From positions 4,774,001 through 4,838,000 of the forward strand of contig NZ_CP107880.1 in the NCBI RefSeq assembly GCF_036013745.1: a stretch of DNA of 64,000 bases. The letters run 5' to 3'. Below are positions 33,625 through 41,700 of this stretch, piece by piece. A program made the translations under genes and the position numbers. A model generated the notes under the pieces. It saw nothing but the letters and a program-made list of their open reading frames with translations. It did not search any database and was not told where the DNA came from. Each line of letters opens with the position of its first letter. The first letter of the stretch is position 1. The DNA is from Streptomyces sp. NBC_00483. GTDB taxonomy: Bacteria > Actinomycetota > Actinomycetes > Streptomycetales > Streptomycetaceae.

Positions 33625-35148
33625 TCAGCCGACGGCGGTGAGGTGGCGGGCGGAGGCGTAGTAGCGGGCCTGCTGGCCGCCCCCGGATCCTCCGGCGATG
33701 CCGTCGGCGCGAGTGGCCAGGCCGGTGTCGACGAGGCGGGTCAGATGGCGGCGTGCCTTCTCCACGTCGGCACGCTCGGGCTCGGCCCCGCCAGTGAGGG
33801 TGGCCGCCAGCTCGCGGACGGTCATCCCGTTCACGGCGTTGCGCAGCAGGACGGCGGGATCCCGGCTGGGGTCGACGGTGGTGGTGCCGCGCTTGTGGTC
33901 GTGGGTGACGTCCAGCGGGCCGATCTCCCCGGTGGGGGTTTTGAGGTGGTGCAGGGTGACGGCGGGGTCGCCGGCCCGGCCGGTCACGAACAGGACGCTG
34001 CCCGCTCCGGCCGTCAGCCACGTGGAGCCGTAGACCTGGTCGAGGGCTGGGCGTTGGCCGCGTGGGGCGTCGGCGGTGGCCTTGCGCTGGTGGTGCAGCT
34101 CCAGGATCTCGACGCCGCCTCGCAGGGCGCGCATGCGGGCGTTGTGGAAGGCGACGGCGAGGCTGTCGTCGACCATGGTGCTGACCGCGTCCTTGAGGCT
34201 GTCGATCACGATGGTGTCGGCCTGGTGGGCGGCGGCGAGGTCAGCGAGGAGGTCCGGCTCCTTGTCGAGGGTGGCGGGCAGCGGACCCTGCCAGACGACG
34301 AGCCGGTCCCGGAGGATCTTCTCGTCGGTGTCGAAGACGCGCCGTGCCATGGCCTTGGCGATCTGCTTGGGCCGGTCCATGGCCAGGTAGAGGACCCGCC
34401 TGCTGGGGGCGACCGGCATTTCCAGGACCGTCTCCTGCAGGCCGAGGCGGGCGAAGATCACCTGGTGGGCCAGGGTGGTCTTCCCGACCCCCGGTGCGCC
34501 GACGATCATCAGGCTCTCGCCGGGCGCCCAGATGGTCTGTTCCCGGGTGCCCCACAGGGGTTCGGCGTCCGCGCCGGTCTCGCGCACGAAGCACCAGCCG
34601 TCGACCGCGAAGCGCGACAGGCGCCCCTGCCCCGACGCGAGGGCGCGCTCACGTTCGGAGCGCATCTCGGTTTCCACCTCGCTGCGGAGCGCCTCGGGAT
34701 CGGCTCCCGGTTCCCGGGCGCGCTGCACGGTGTGGACTGCGAAGGAGAGCAGGCGGCGCAGGTCGGCCTTCGCGCGGACGATCTGTGCGTGGTGTTCGGC
34801 GCTGCCGATGCCATAAAGGGCGTTGGCGAGCTGGTGCAGGTGGGCAGGGCCGCCGATTCGCTGCAGGTCGCCCTGCTGCTGGAGTACCTCGGTGAGCACG
34901 ATCGGGTCGGTCGGCTTGTCCTCGCGGTGCTGGGCGAGGAGCGCGCGCCAGATGGTTTCGTGCGCGGGCCGGTAGAAGGCGTCGTCGCCCAGGACGGGGC
35001 GGACCGCGTCGATGACGGCGCTGTCGTGCATGCAGGCGCCGAGCACCGCGCGCTCGGCGTCCACGTTGTAAGGCGGCTCGGCCGCGTCGAGCGTCGACTC
35101 GGGACCGTCCTCGTAGCGGGATGGCGTGTTCGGCCGGTTGTCGGCCAT
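33625..35148 (-). CDS. DnaB-like replicative helicase / RepA-type ATPase
   Basis: 507 residues. Residues about 26-130 match the DnaB N-terminal domain (NVDAERAVLGACMHDSAVID, IWRALLAQH). A RecA-like ATPase follows with Walker A GAPGVGKTT at 217-225 and Walker B-type VIDSLKDAV. The C-terminus has a winged-helix-like segment (MTVRELAATLTGG, then ARRHLTRLVDTGLATR). Fusion of a DnaB N-domain to a RepA/AAA_25-like ATPase is typical of actinobacterial integrative elements and suggests the element can replicate after excision. Confidence 0.88.
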   Translation of the reverse strand: MADNRPNTPSRYEDGPESTLDAAEPPYNVDAERAVLGACMHDSAVIDAVRPVLGDDAFYRPAHETIWRALLAQHREDKPTDPIVLTEVLQQQGDLQRIGGPAHLHQLANALYGIGSAEHHAQIVRAKADLRRLLSFAVHTVQRAREPGADPEALRSEVETEMRSERERALASGQGRLSRFAVDGWCFVRETGADAEPLWGTREQTIWAPGESLMIVGAPGVGKTTLAHQVIFARLGLQETVLEMPVAPSRRVLYLAMDRPKQIAKAMARRVFDTDEKILRDRLVVWQGPLPATLDKEPDLLADLAAAHQADTIVIDSLKDAVSTMVDDSLAVAFHNARMRALRGGVEILELHHQRKATADAPRGQRPALDQVYGSTWLTAGAGSVLFVTGRAGDPAVTLHHLKTPTGEIGPLDVTHDHKRGTTTVDPSRDPAVLLRNAVNGMTVRELAATLTGGAEPERADVEKARRHLTRLVDTGLATRADGIAGGSGGGQQARYYASARHLTAVG

Positions 35149-35246
35149 ACTGGGCCTCAGCTCCTCTGCTCGCGGGCCATACGGGACGGCAATCCCGGCC
35201 TCGCGTGTTGATCGCTAGGGATGGCGGTTGAGAGGTTTGCGCTTGA

Positions 35247-35274
35247 AGCCCCCGGCACTGCCGGGGGCTTTTTC
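35247..35274. terminator. Rho-independent terminator
   Basis: AGCCCCCGGCA-CT-GCCGGGGGCTTTTT: a near-perfect GC stem with a short loop, followed on the plus strand by five T residues. It separates the DnaB-like gene promoter region from the XRE gene and would stop plus-strand transcription entering from the left. Confidence 0.85.
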
Positions 35275-35348
35275 GTGCCCACGCATCAGTACGGGCGCCG
35301 CCTTGGGCGCCTTGCGCGGGATCATCAGCATGCCACACGAATTGCAGA

Positions 35349-35376
35349 TCGCAGTATTGCTCTGCGTATCGCAGAG
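35349..35376. promoter_or_regulatory. Probable operator of the XRE regulator
   Basis: The palindrome CTCTGCG-TAT-CGCAGAG (35360-35376) and a repeated ATCGCAG (35348-35354 and 35369-35375) lie about 65 bp upstream of the XRE gene, in the divergent space shared with the DnaB-like gene. This fits a helix-turn-helix repressor that controls both directions. Confidence 0.5.
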
Positions 35377-35437
35377 TAGATGTTACTGTTGAGGAGTTCC
35401 TGCGAACGGCAGAGAACCGCTACGAACGGAAGGAGCA

Positions 35438-35959
35438 GTGGTGCCGGAGGAAGAAGCGCCCGAAGACGGCGTCCTGCTCAGCGGCGAGGCGAATGTCGCC
35501 ACGCGCATCAGGGTGGAGCGCGAGGCGCGCGGCTGGAGCACCAACGCCGTCTCCGACCACCTGAACGAGGCCGGCTTCGACATGAACCCGTCCGCGGTCT
35601 GGCGCATCGAGAACGGCAAGCGCCGCATCAACCTCGACGACGCCATCGGCTTCGCCGAGGTCTTCGGCATCGACCTGCGCAACCTCGTGGGGCCGCCACA
35701 ACTGGCCGCCAAGGCGCGCGCCATGGAACTCATCGACGAGGTGGTGGACGCGTTCCGCGCGACGCAGAGAGCCAACATGGCATTCACCGAGGCGCGCGAC
35801 GCCCTCGACACCTACCTCACCGAGCACCCCGACATCCGCGACGAAGCCGACCTCATGGTCCAGAGCGCCATCGCGGAGGAGGCCGAAAAGACCATGCAGA
35901 AGATGCACGGCCCTCCGTCCGGCGAACACGACAACGACACCCCCGGCGACGAGGCGTAG
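35438..35959 (+). CDS. XRE-family helix-turn-helix regulator
   Basis: 173 residues. The start is one of two tandem GTG codons after AAGGAGCA. The helix-turn-helix is at about residues 20-70: RIRVEREARGWSTNAVSDHL, then NPSAVWRIENGKRRINLDDA. A helical tail follows with an acidic C-terminus. It is divergent from the DnaB-like gene and is the best candidate for the element's maintenance/excision repressor. Confidence 0.88.
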   Translation: MVPEEEAPEDGVLLSGEANVATRIRVEREARGWSTNAVSDHLNEAGFDMNPSAVWRIENGKRRINLDDAIGFAEVFGIDLRNLVGPPQLAAKARAMELIDEVVDAFRATQRANMAFTEARDALDTYLTEHPDIRDEADLMVQSAIAEEAEKTMQKMHGPPSGEHDNDTPGDEA

Positions 35960-36228
35960 CCCTCCGTAGGCCCAACCCCGCGCGCCCGCGCCGAGCCCGC
36001 AAACCCTCGGCATGAGCAGCTCACTCACATCCCTGGCCATCAATCGGCGAGCCGGTGTTGCCGCACCCACGCCCGCCGGACCTCGAAGAGGATCCACTCC
36101 TTGCGCCACCCCCTCCCCACCCCACATCGACCTTCGCTCGAAGGCCGCAGCCTCCCTCGCCCTGTCCCACCACCGCCCGCTCCCCCAAGCGGCGGCCACA
36201 GCGGGAACGGTGAGGGAGGTCCGGCCCT

Positions 36229-36333
36229 TTGACCGAGGACGAGTGGCTGCGCCGCGTAGAAGCTCAACTCCCTGACCGGGACGAGGAGTGGGTCGAGGAC
36301 CTGCTCCGGATCTTCGGCATAGAACGTGCATGA
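36229..36333 (+). CDS. Small paralogue of the protein at 9488, TTG start
   Basis: 34 residues beginning at TTG behind GGGAGGT (eight-base spacing): TEDEWLRRVEAQLPDRDEEW, then VEDLLRIFGIERA. Of the first 28 positions about two thirds match the protein at 9488, including W6, L7, AQLP, RD, EWV and RI. Too short for ordinary gene finders. A strong terminator lies 10 bp downstream, supporting a real transcription unit. Function unknown. Confidence 0.7.
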   Translation: MTEDEWLRRVEAQLPDRDEEWVEDLLRIFGIERA

Positions 36334-36343
36334 GAACGAATGA

Positions 36344-36387
36344 GAGCCGGGCTCCAGCCAGCTTGATTGCTGGCTGGGGCCCGGCTC
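36344..36387. terminator. Strong hairpin terminator
   Basis: GAGCCGGGCTCCAGCCAGC and GCTGGCTGGGGCCCGGCTC pair over 19 positions (one mismatch) around the loop TTGATT. It begins 10 bp after the stop of the small TTG-start gene. Confidence 0.85.
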
Positions 36388-36527
36388 CCGTTCGTGACCG
36401 CACACTGAGGCTTTGCCAACCTCAGATTGGGCAGGTCGAGGGGTGCGTGGGGCGAGACAGGGCCTACACCCACGGAGGCGTCTCCGGACGGCACACCGGC
36501 CAACTCGGGCCTGAGTGATGGACTCGC

Positions 36528-37079
36528 TCAGCGTGCTGGGACGTGCACGGTGAAGCGGACTTTGGTGGAGCCGAGCGTCTCGGTCACCTTCCAGCAGCCG
36601 GGCTCGGGGAAGTTGATGACCGTCGGCCACCACTGCCGGCCATCGTCGGCGGTGGCAAATCCACCAGTACTGCTGCGCGCGGAGCCGGGGCGGTCCAGTC
36701 GTTCGACGTCGACGTGCGGGGTGCCCTTCTGATCAGTCATCTGCCCGTGGGCGTCCAGCGTTATCGACGCGTACTTCGTGCGGTATCCCTGTTCGCGTTC
36801 GTCCGCGTGATCCAGAAGGTCTGGTCTGGCCACCCATAAGTCATCAGCGCCGTACCATCTGCGCTTCTTGTCGAAGTCCTGCACAGCGGCTGGCACGGAG
36901 TCGGAAGAGACGGGAGCGGTGTCGGTGCAGGCTGCATTTGTCCTGCCAGGAGCATCCGGCCGGCCTGTCGAGCAGGAGGGCGAAACCGGCTGGGGTGGCA
37001 TCGAGGTCGAACAGCCGACGGCCAGCAACACCAACGGGCCAACCCAGGACGCTGCTCCTCGTGCCATCCGGCTTCGCAT
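36528..37079 (-). CDS. Putative lipoprotein
   Basis: 183 residues. The N-terminus (ARGAASWVGPLVLLAVGCST) is a signal sequence with lipobox LAVGC. The mature part has KYASITLDAHGQMTDQKGTP and ends in GCWKVTETLGSTKVRFTVHV, beta-rich with several Cys. Surface-anchored protein of unknown function, at the IS5-side end of the element core. Confidence 0.7.
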   Translation of the reverse strand: MRSRMARGAASWVGPLVLLAVGCSTSMPPQPVSPSCSTGRPDAPGRTNAACTDTAPVSSDSVPAAVQDFDKKRRWYGADDLWVARPDLLDHADEREQGYRTKYASITLDAHGQMTDQKGTPHVDVERLDRPGSARSSTGGFATADDGRQWWPTVINFPEPGCWKVTETLGSTKVRFTVHVPAR

Positions 37080-37122
37080 GCGCCTCAGTCTTCCACGGCG
37101 GTGAGCTCCAGCGGGTGCGTCC

Positions 37123-37893
37123 TCAACCTGCGATCGAGTTGGTGCGGTGCAGGGTGAGGACGGCCCGGACGAGGCTGGTGATGCGGGTCGTCGAACAGCG
37201 GATCTTACGCAGGAGCCGCCAGGTCTTCAGGGCTGCCATGGCCTGTTCGACGAGAGCCCGGATCTTCGCGTGGGACCGGTTCGCCGCTTGTTGGCCTGCG
37301 GAGAGTGTCTCCCATCGGCCCCAGTGCGGGATTCGGATCGTGCCGCCGGCGCCGCGGTAGCCCTTGTCCGCCCAGCAGGCGATCTGCACCTGGTCGAGAG
37401 CGTCGATGATGCCGTGCTCCCGAGCTGCCCGAACATCGTGGACCGCACCGGGCAATGCGGGTGACGCCCACAGCAGCTGGCCGAATGGATCCGCGAGGAC
37501 CTGCACGTTCATCCCGTGCCTGCGGTGCTTGCCGGAGTAGAACGGCCGGTCGGCGGCTATACGGTCGATGGGCAGGAGCGTTCCGTCCAGCAATACGTAC
37601 GCCTCGGTCGACGCTGCCCCGACGGCCTCGGTCAGCGTCGGTGCGAGCGCCGCGAGCAGGTCGACTGCTTCGGTCACGTAGCGGTAGACCGTGCTCGTTC
37701 CAACCCGGAAACCTGTCGCAAGTTGGGCATAGGTCGTCCCGTTCCGAAGATGCGCCAGCGCGAGCAGTGCCTGCCTGCCAGAGCTCAGTCGGCGCCAGCG
37801 GCTCCCGATCCGGCGACGGTGCTCACTCAACCGGGCGGCAAGGAAGCGTAGGGAACGGCTGGACACGTCCAGCCCGCACGGATAGACAAGCAC
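37123..37893 (-). CDS. IS5-family transposase (DDE)
   Basis: 256 residues, apparently intact. An N-terminal helix-turn-helix (NGTTYAQLATGFRVGTSTVY) precedes a DDE domain with the first Asp in YVLLDGTLLPIDRI, the second in SPALPGAVHDVRAA or ACWADKGYRG, and the acidic helix KIRALVEQAMAALKTWR. This is the DDE_Tnp_4 layout. Terminal inverted repeats were not clearly found; TGAGCT near 37100 and its reverse complement near 37958 are weak candidates. Confidence 0.88.
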   Translation of the reverse strand: MLVYPCGLDVSSRSLRFLAARLSEHRRRIGSRWRRLSSGRQALLALAHLRNGTTYAQLATGFRVGTSTVYRYVTEAVDLLAALAPTLTEAVGAASTEAYVLLDGTLLPIDRIAADRPFYSGKHRRHGMNVQVLADPFGQLLWASPALPGAVHDVRAAREHGIIDALDQVQIACWADKGYRGAGGTIRIPHWGRWETLSAGQQAANRSHAKIRALVEQAMAALKTWRLLRKIRCSTTRITSLVRAVLTLHRTNSIAG

Positions 37894-38018
37894 AGGAAGC
37901 CTCTGGAGAGTCGGGCAATCTTGGTCGTGAACCCGTCTACCAGGGGCTTCGCCTCTGCGTCAGCTCAACAGCCCAACTCAGAAGTCGAGTTGGCAAAGCC
38001 TCACTGCCTACATTGCCG

Positions 38019-39467
38019 TCACCTGAGTACCGGCTCGATGTCCGCCGGATCGAAGACCGGCCCGTTGGACGCCGGCTTGATGACAACCGCACGGAAGACC
38101 TTGAGCACGGCTGCCCGCTGCTGCTCGATCGTCAGGTCCTCCCACCGCTCCCGTACGTCGACGGGCCCGGCCTCAAAGGTCGCCACCTCGGCCCGGTGGA
38201 GGGCACGCTCCCTCTGGAGCTCCGCCATCTGCTTCTCAAGGTCATCGGTGAGGGCGACGTAGCGGGCAGCGGACATCCGCTTCTCCTGCCATGCCTGCTT
38301 GAACTCCGCCATGTCCCTTTCCAGGGAGGCCAGTTCCTCCTCCTTGGTCCACTCCGGCGCACGCGTCCGGACATCCGTCAGCGCCTTGTCCGAGCTGAGG
38401 AACACGGCGTTCCTGATGAGGCGGTCGACCGGCTCCCCCGACCTGGCCACTCCCCCGCATCCCCCGTCGTTCTTCCCGGGGCAGGCGTACCTGAACTGCG
38501 ACGACGTCTTCGACTTCCGGTACGAGGGGAAGGCGCGCATCTTCGTGCCGCATCGACCGCACCGGGCGATGCCGGAGAGCAGGTACTTGGTGGCGTAATC
38601 CCGGACCACCCGCCCCTCCGTCTCCTGCCGGACCTTGTCCATCAGGAGATGCCACTCGTCCGGCGTGACCACCGGTTCCCAGTCGCCGACAACGGGCTCG
38701 CCGCGCTCATCGAGGAACAACTCCCCCTGGTGCATGCGGTAGCCGCAGACCCGCGGGTTCATCAGCATGCGCTTGATCTTGGAGTCGTCGAAGAAGCCGC
38801 CGCTGTGCGACCGAATTCCCTTGTCCCGCCACTCGCGCGCGATCGTCGCCCAGCGGATGCCGCCCAGGAAGTCCCTCACCGCCTTGCGGAGGTTCTCGGC
38901 TTCCTCCGGCACCACGGTCCTGCGGTCCTCACGACTCCATCCGTACGGAGCCCGGCCGCCCGGCAGCTTTCCCTGCGTGGCCAGTTCGAGGTGCTTGCGC
39001 TTCGTACGTCGCGAGGTGTCCGCCGAGGACTTGTTGGCGATGGTGACCTTGATCCGCGCGATGAACCGGCCGTTCTCCGTGGACAGGTCGATGTCCGACG
39101 CCGATACGGAGTCGAAGACGAGATGACGCTTGCGGCGCTCGGCGTCCTCGTACTCATCGATCCACGCTTCGAGTTCGCGCGGCTGCCGTGTGAAGCGGTC
39201 GATGTCCCAGGCGACGACACCGTCGATCCGCCCGGCCTTGAGGTCCTCCAGCATCTTCCGGAACTCCGGGCGCACGGTCCTGCGCTTGTACGCGGACAGG
39301 TCGTTGTCCTCATAGACCTTGGCGACCTCCCACCCCCGCGCGGCACAGTGCAGTCGGCAGTCCTCCTCCTGCCGCACGACGCCAAGGCCCTCGGCCTCGT
39401 CGTCCTTGCTGATGCGGGTGTAGATGCCCACCTGGATGCCACCGGAGGGCCCCCGTCGTTCTGCCAT
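38019..39467 (-). CDS. Large serine integrase of element 1
   Basis: 482 residues from the ATG at 39467. The resolvase catalytic domain has IYTRISKDD with the nucleophile Ser near residue 20 and the Arg-rich WDIDRFTRQPRELE. The recombinase domain follows (PYGWSREDRRT, IRSHSGGFFDDSKIKRMLMN). The zinc-ribbon domain has CGRCGTKM and CPGKNDGGCGG, and the long coiled coil (TKEEELASLERDMAEFKQAW) is the part that governs directionality in this family. It lies about 650 bp from attR, as expected of the element's own integrase. Confidence 0.95.
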   Translation of the reverse strand: MAERRGPSGGIQVGIYTRISKDDEAEGLGVVRQEEDCRLHCAARGWEVAKVYEDNDLSAYKRRTVRPEFRKMLEDLKAGRIDGVVAWDIDRFTRQPRELEAWIDEYEDAERRKRHLVFDSVSASDIDLSTENGRFIARIKVTIANKSSADTSRRTKRKHLELATQGKLPGGRAPYGWSREDRRTVVPEEAENLRKAVRDFLGGIRWATIAREWRDKGIRSHSGGFFDDSKIKRMLMNPRVCGYRMHQGELFLDERGEPVVGDWEPVVTPDEWHLLMDKVRQETEGRVVRDYATKYLLSGIARCGRCGTKMRAFPSYRKSKTSSQFRYACPGKNDGGCGGVARSGEPVDRLIRNAVFLSSDKALTDVRTRAPEWTKEEELASLERDMAEFKQAWQEKRMSAARYVALTDDLEKQMAELQRERALHRAEVATFEAGPVDVRERWEDLTIEQQRAAVLKVFRAVVIKPASNGPVFDPADIEPVLR

Positions 39468-39589
39468 GCGCGGGATCGTCGCACACCGTGAACGCATACA
39501 TCAAACGCCGTTCTCACTACCATTTACTCCCTGGCCGAGGTTCCCTGCACCCATCCCGAACTGCAGGCGGCAAGTGGCAGACTGGCGGT
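39468..39589. promoter_or_regulatory. Divergent promoter region of integrase and DUF3151 copy
   Basis: The 122 bp between the integrase start (39467, minus) and the DUF3151 copy start (39590, plus) must contain both promoters. A TTTACT/TTGATG-like AT-rich patch near 39500-39530 stands out against the GC-rich surroundings. This means the rescue gene and the integrase share control sequence. Confidence 0.5.
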
Positions 39590-40009
39590 ATGACGACGCA
39601 CAAGAACCTGCTGGGTGGACCGGACCCGACGTACCTTCCGGAGAACGAAGAGGCGTACTGCCTCCTGGGCGAGGAGTCCCAGTCGCCGGCCGATGTCGCG
39701 GCCAAGTACCCGACCTTCTCGCTCGCCTGGGCCATGCTCGCCGACGACGCCTTCGAGGCGGGGCGTGTGGTCGAGTCGTACGCGTACGCGCGCACCGGTT
39801 ACCACCGCGGGCTCGACTCGCTGCGCCGGGCGGGGTGGAAGGGGCACGGCCCCGTCCCTTGGGACCACCAGGCAAATCGCGGGTTCCTGCGCTGCCTCGC
39901 CGCCCTCGCCCGCGCCGCCGGCGCGATCGAGGAGAAGGACGAGACCGAGCGGTGCTGGCAGTTCCTCAAGGACAGCAGCGAAGAGGCGTACACGACGCTG
40001 AAGCGCTGA
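39590..40009 (+). CDS. DUF3151 protein, element-borne replacement copy
   Basis: 139 residues, complete. It matches the interrupted host protein along its whole length: KNLLGGPDPTYLP, AAKYPTFSLAWAMLADDAFE, ESYAYARTGYHRGLDSLRRA, GWKGHGPVPWDHQANRGFL and FLKDSSEEAYTTLKR. The host equivalent of PWDHQAN is PWEHEPN; the host target codon GAG is GAC here (39863-39865) and the bases around it differ (CCTTGGGACCACCAG). It would restore the function lost on integration while not being a target. DUF3151 function is not known. Confidence 0.93.
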   Translation: MTTHKNLLGGPDPTYLPENEEAYCLLGEESQSPADVAAKYPTFSLAWAMLADDAFEAGRVVESYAYARTGYHRGLDSLRRAGWKGHGPVPWDHQANRGFLRCLAALARAAGAIEEKDETERCWQFLKDSSEEAYTTLKR

Positions 40010-40055
40010 CCAGCGCGGCGGTAGCCGTTGCAGCCGCCGTAGCAGCACAAAAAAA

Positions 40056-40083
40056 TGCCGCCGCTTCTTACGAAGCGGCGGCA
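40056..40083 (-). terminator. Terminator at the right end of element 1
   Basis: TGCCGCCGCTTC and GAAGCGGCGGCA are perfect 12-bp arms around TTAC. On the minus strand the stem is followed by seven T residues. It would stop minus-strand transcription coming from the truncated host DUF3151 gene and may also serve the plus-strand replacement copy. Confidence 0.85.
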
Positions 40084-40101
40084 CCGAGTGCACGATTACA
40101 T

Positions 40102-40121
40102 CTTCCGCCACTCTCCCACGG
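40102..40121. other. attR of element 1
   Basis: Plus strand: element arm CTTCCGCCA (40102-40110), CT, the core CTC (40113-40115), then host CCACGG. The core is the GAG codon following TGG in the minus-strand DUF3151 gene. The arm is the exact reverse complement of that at attL. Confidence 0.88.
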
Positions 40122-40385
40122 CACCGGGCCGTGGCCCTTCCAGCCGGCACGGCGCAGCGAGTCGAGGCCGCGGTGGTAGCCGGTGCGGGCGTAGGCGTAG
40201 GACTCGACGACGCTGCCGCGCTCGAACGCGTCGTCGGCGAGCTGCGCCCAGGCGAGCGAGGAGGTGGGGTACTTCGCGGCGACGTCCGCAGGGGCCGTGC
40301 CGGACGCGAGCAGCTCGCGGGGCTCCGGGTCGTCCGGGAGCTCGGTCGGGGGCGGACCGCCGAGGAGGTTCTCGTGAAGGTTCAT
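40113..40385 (-). pseudogene. DUF3151 gene, 5' fragment cut off by element 1
   Basis: 91 codons, starting MNLHENLLGGPPPTELP and running to GHGPVPWE at the attR core. The frame then reads into the element for 14 meaningless codons (SGGRCNRALGAAAS) and stops at 40068, inside the terminator hairpin. The missing 46 residues are at 9427-9287. The upstream neighbour is fba, as expected in the native order. Confidence 0.93.
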
Positions 40386-40443
40386 GGGGTCAAGTGTGCC
40401 GCGCCCGGACGGTTACCCGTCGAGCGCCCTCGTGACATGCGAC

Positions 40444-40472
40444 GGGCCCGGCTCCCCGAGGGGATGCCGGGC
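40444..40472 (-). terminator. Hairpin downstream of fba
   Basis: GGGCCCGGC and GCCGGGCCC flank TCCCCGAGGGGAT, whose own CCCC/GGGG can pair, giving a long stem. It is 39 bp beyond the fba stop. No T tract, as is common in Streptomyces. Confidence 0.65.
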
Positions 40473-40510
40473 CCTTGCACAGAAGGGCCTGCGGGAGGCC
40501 CCACGGAGGA

Positions 40511-41542
40511 CTACTTGATGCGCGTACCCGTCGAACGCAGGTTCTCGCAGGCCTGGACGATGCGGGCGGTCATGCTCGCCTCGGCCTTCTTGCCCCACAC
40601 GCGCGGGTCGTACGTCTTCTTGTTGCCGACCTCGCCGTCGACCTTCAGGACGCCGTCGTAGTTCTCGAACATGTGGCCCGCGATGGGCCGCGTGAAGGCG
40701 TACTGGGTGTCGGTGTCGAGGTTCATCTTCACGACGCCGTTCTCCAGCGCGGTCGTGATCTCCTCGACCGTCGAGCCGGAGCCGCCGTGGAAGACGAAGT
40801 CGAACGGCTTCGAGCCGGCCGGCTGACCGTACTTCGCGGCGACGCCCTCGTTCAGCTCCTTGAGCAGGTCGGGGCGGAGCACGACGTTGCCCGGCTTGTA
40901 GACGCCGTGCACGTTGCCGAAGGACGCGGCCAGCAGGTAGCGGCCCTTCTCGCCCAGGCCCAGGGCCTCGGCGGTGCGCAGCGCGTCGTCGACCGTGGTG
41001 TAGAGGTTGTCGTTGATCTCGTGCGAGACGCCGTCCTCCTCGCCACCGGTCGGCGTGATCTCGATCTCGAGGATGATGTTCGCGGCCTTGGCCTTGGCGA
41101 GCAGCTCCTGCGCGATCGTGAGGTTGTCGGCGAGGGTCTCGGCCGAGCCGTCCCACATGTGCGACTGGAAGAGCGGCAGGCCGCCGGCCTCGACGCGCTT
41201 GGCGGAGATGTCGAGCAGCGGGCGCACGTAGCCGTCCAGCTTGCCCTTGGGGCAGTGGTCGGTGTGCAGCGCGATCTTGTTGCCGTAGCGCGCGGCGGCG
41301 ACGTGCGCGAACTCGGCGAGCGCCTCGGCGCCGACGACCATGTCCTTCACGCCCTGGCCCGAGAGGTACTCGGCGCCACCGGTGGAGATCTGGATGATGC
41401 CGTCGGACTCGGCCTCGGCGAAGCCCTGAAGCGCCGCGTTCAGCGTCTGCGTCGACGAGACGTTGATGGCCGGGTAGGCGAACTTCCCCGCCTTGGCCCG
41501 GTCGAGCATCTCGTTGTACTGGTCCGGGGTTGCGATGGCCAT
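40511..41542 (-). CDS. fba: Fructose-bisphosphate aldolase, class II
   Basis: 343 residues from the ATG at 41542 (GAGGAGACGGCAG upstream). Zinc-dependent aldolase of glycolysis and gluconeogenesis, cleaving fructose 1,6-bisphosphate. Zinc-site motif HTDHC at residues 93-97, further ligands in SFGNVHGVYKPG and FHGGSGS, and the catalytic-loop NLDTDTQYAF. Full length, cytoplasmic. Its native downstream gene is DUF3151, now interrupted. Confidence 0.97.
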   Translation of the reverse strand: MAIATPDQYNEMLDRAKAGKFAYPAINVSSTQTLNAALQGFAEAESDGIIQISTGGAEYLSGQGVKDMVVGAEALAEFAHVAAARYGNKIALHTDHCPKGKLDGYVRPLLDISAKRVEAGGLPLFQSHMWDGSAETLADNLTIAQELLAKAKAANIILEIEITPTGGEEDGVSHEINDNLYTTVDDALRTAEALGLGEKGRYLLAASFGNVHGVYKPGNVVLRPDLLKELNEGVAAKYGQPAGSKPFDFVFHGGSGSTVEEITTALENGVVKMNLDTDTQYAFTRPIAGHMFENYDGVLKVDGEVGNKKTYDPRVWGKKAEASMTARIVQACENLRSTGTRIK

Positions 41543-41700
41543 CTGCCGTCTCCTCGTAAAGCGCGCGGGTTGCGGGTTCGGGTTGTCGTTCTGGGTGACC
41601 CTCACCAAGGGGGTGACATCATCGTCGACCCCATCCTTCCAGACTCGGCCAAATGCTCCAGCCCTGCGAAGTGGACCGGGTCGGTCCGGGTGAGTCCGGG

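Larger units (their letters stand above)
9428..40115. mobile_element. Element 1: 30.7-kb integrative mobilisable element in the DUF3151 gene
   Basis: Boundaries follow from three agreeing lines of sequence evidence: the DUF3151 gene is split exactly at these points and rejoins in frame; a 3-bp core GAG is shared by both junctions; and the element ends carry perfect 9-bp inverted arms, the symmetry expected of a serine-integrase attP. It encodes a large serine integrase, relaxase, MobC, DUF2637 protein, DnaB-like ATPase, XRE regulator, cargo genes and a replacement DUF3151 gene. No FtsK/TraB or type IV secretion genes are visible, so it is best called mobilisable rather than self-conjugative. 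The left two thirds are full of truncated genes and IS fragments. Confidence 0.9.

Noticed and set aside
37455..39491. A 678-codon plus-strand open frame over the integrase and transposase
   Set aside because: The opposite strand carries an intact serine integrase and an IS5 transposase; the plus-strand translation has no domain and no ribosome-binding site.
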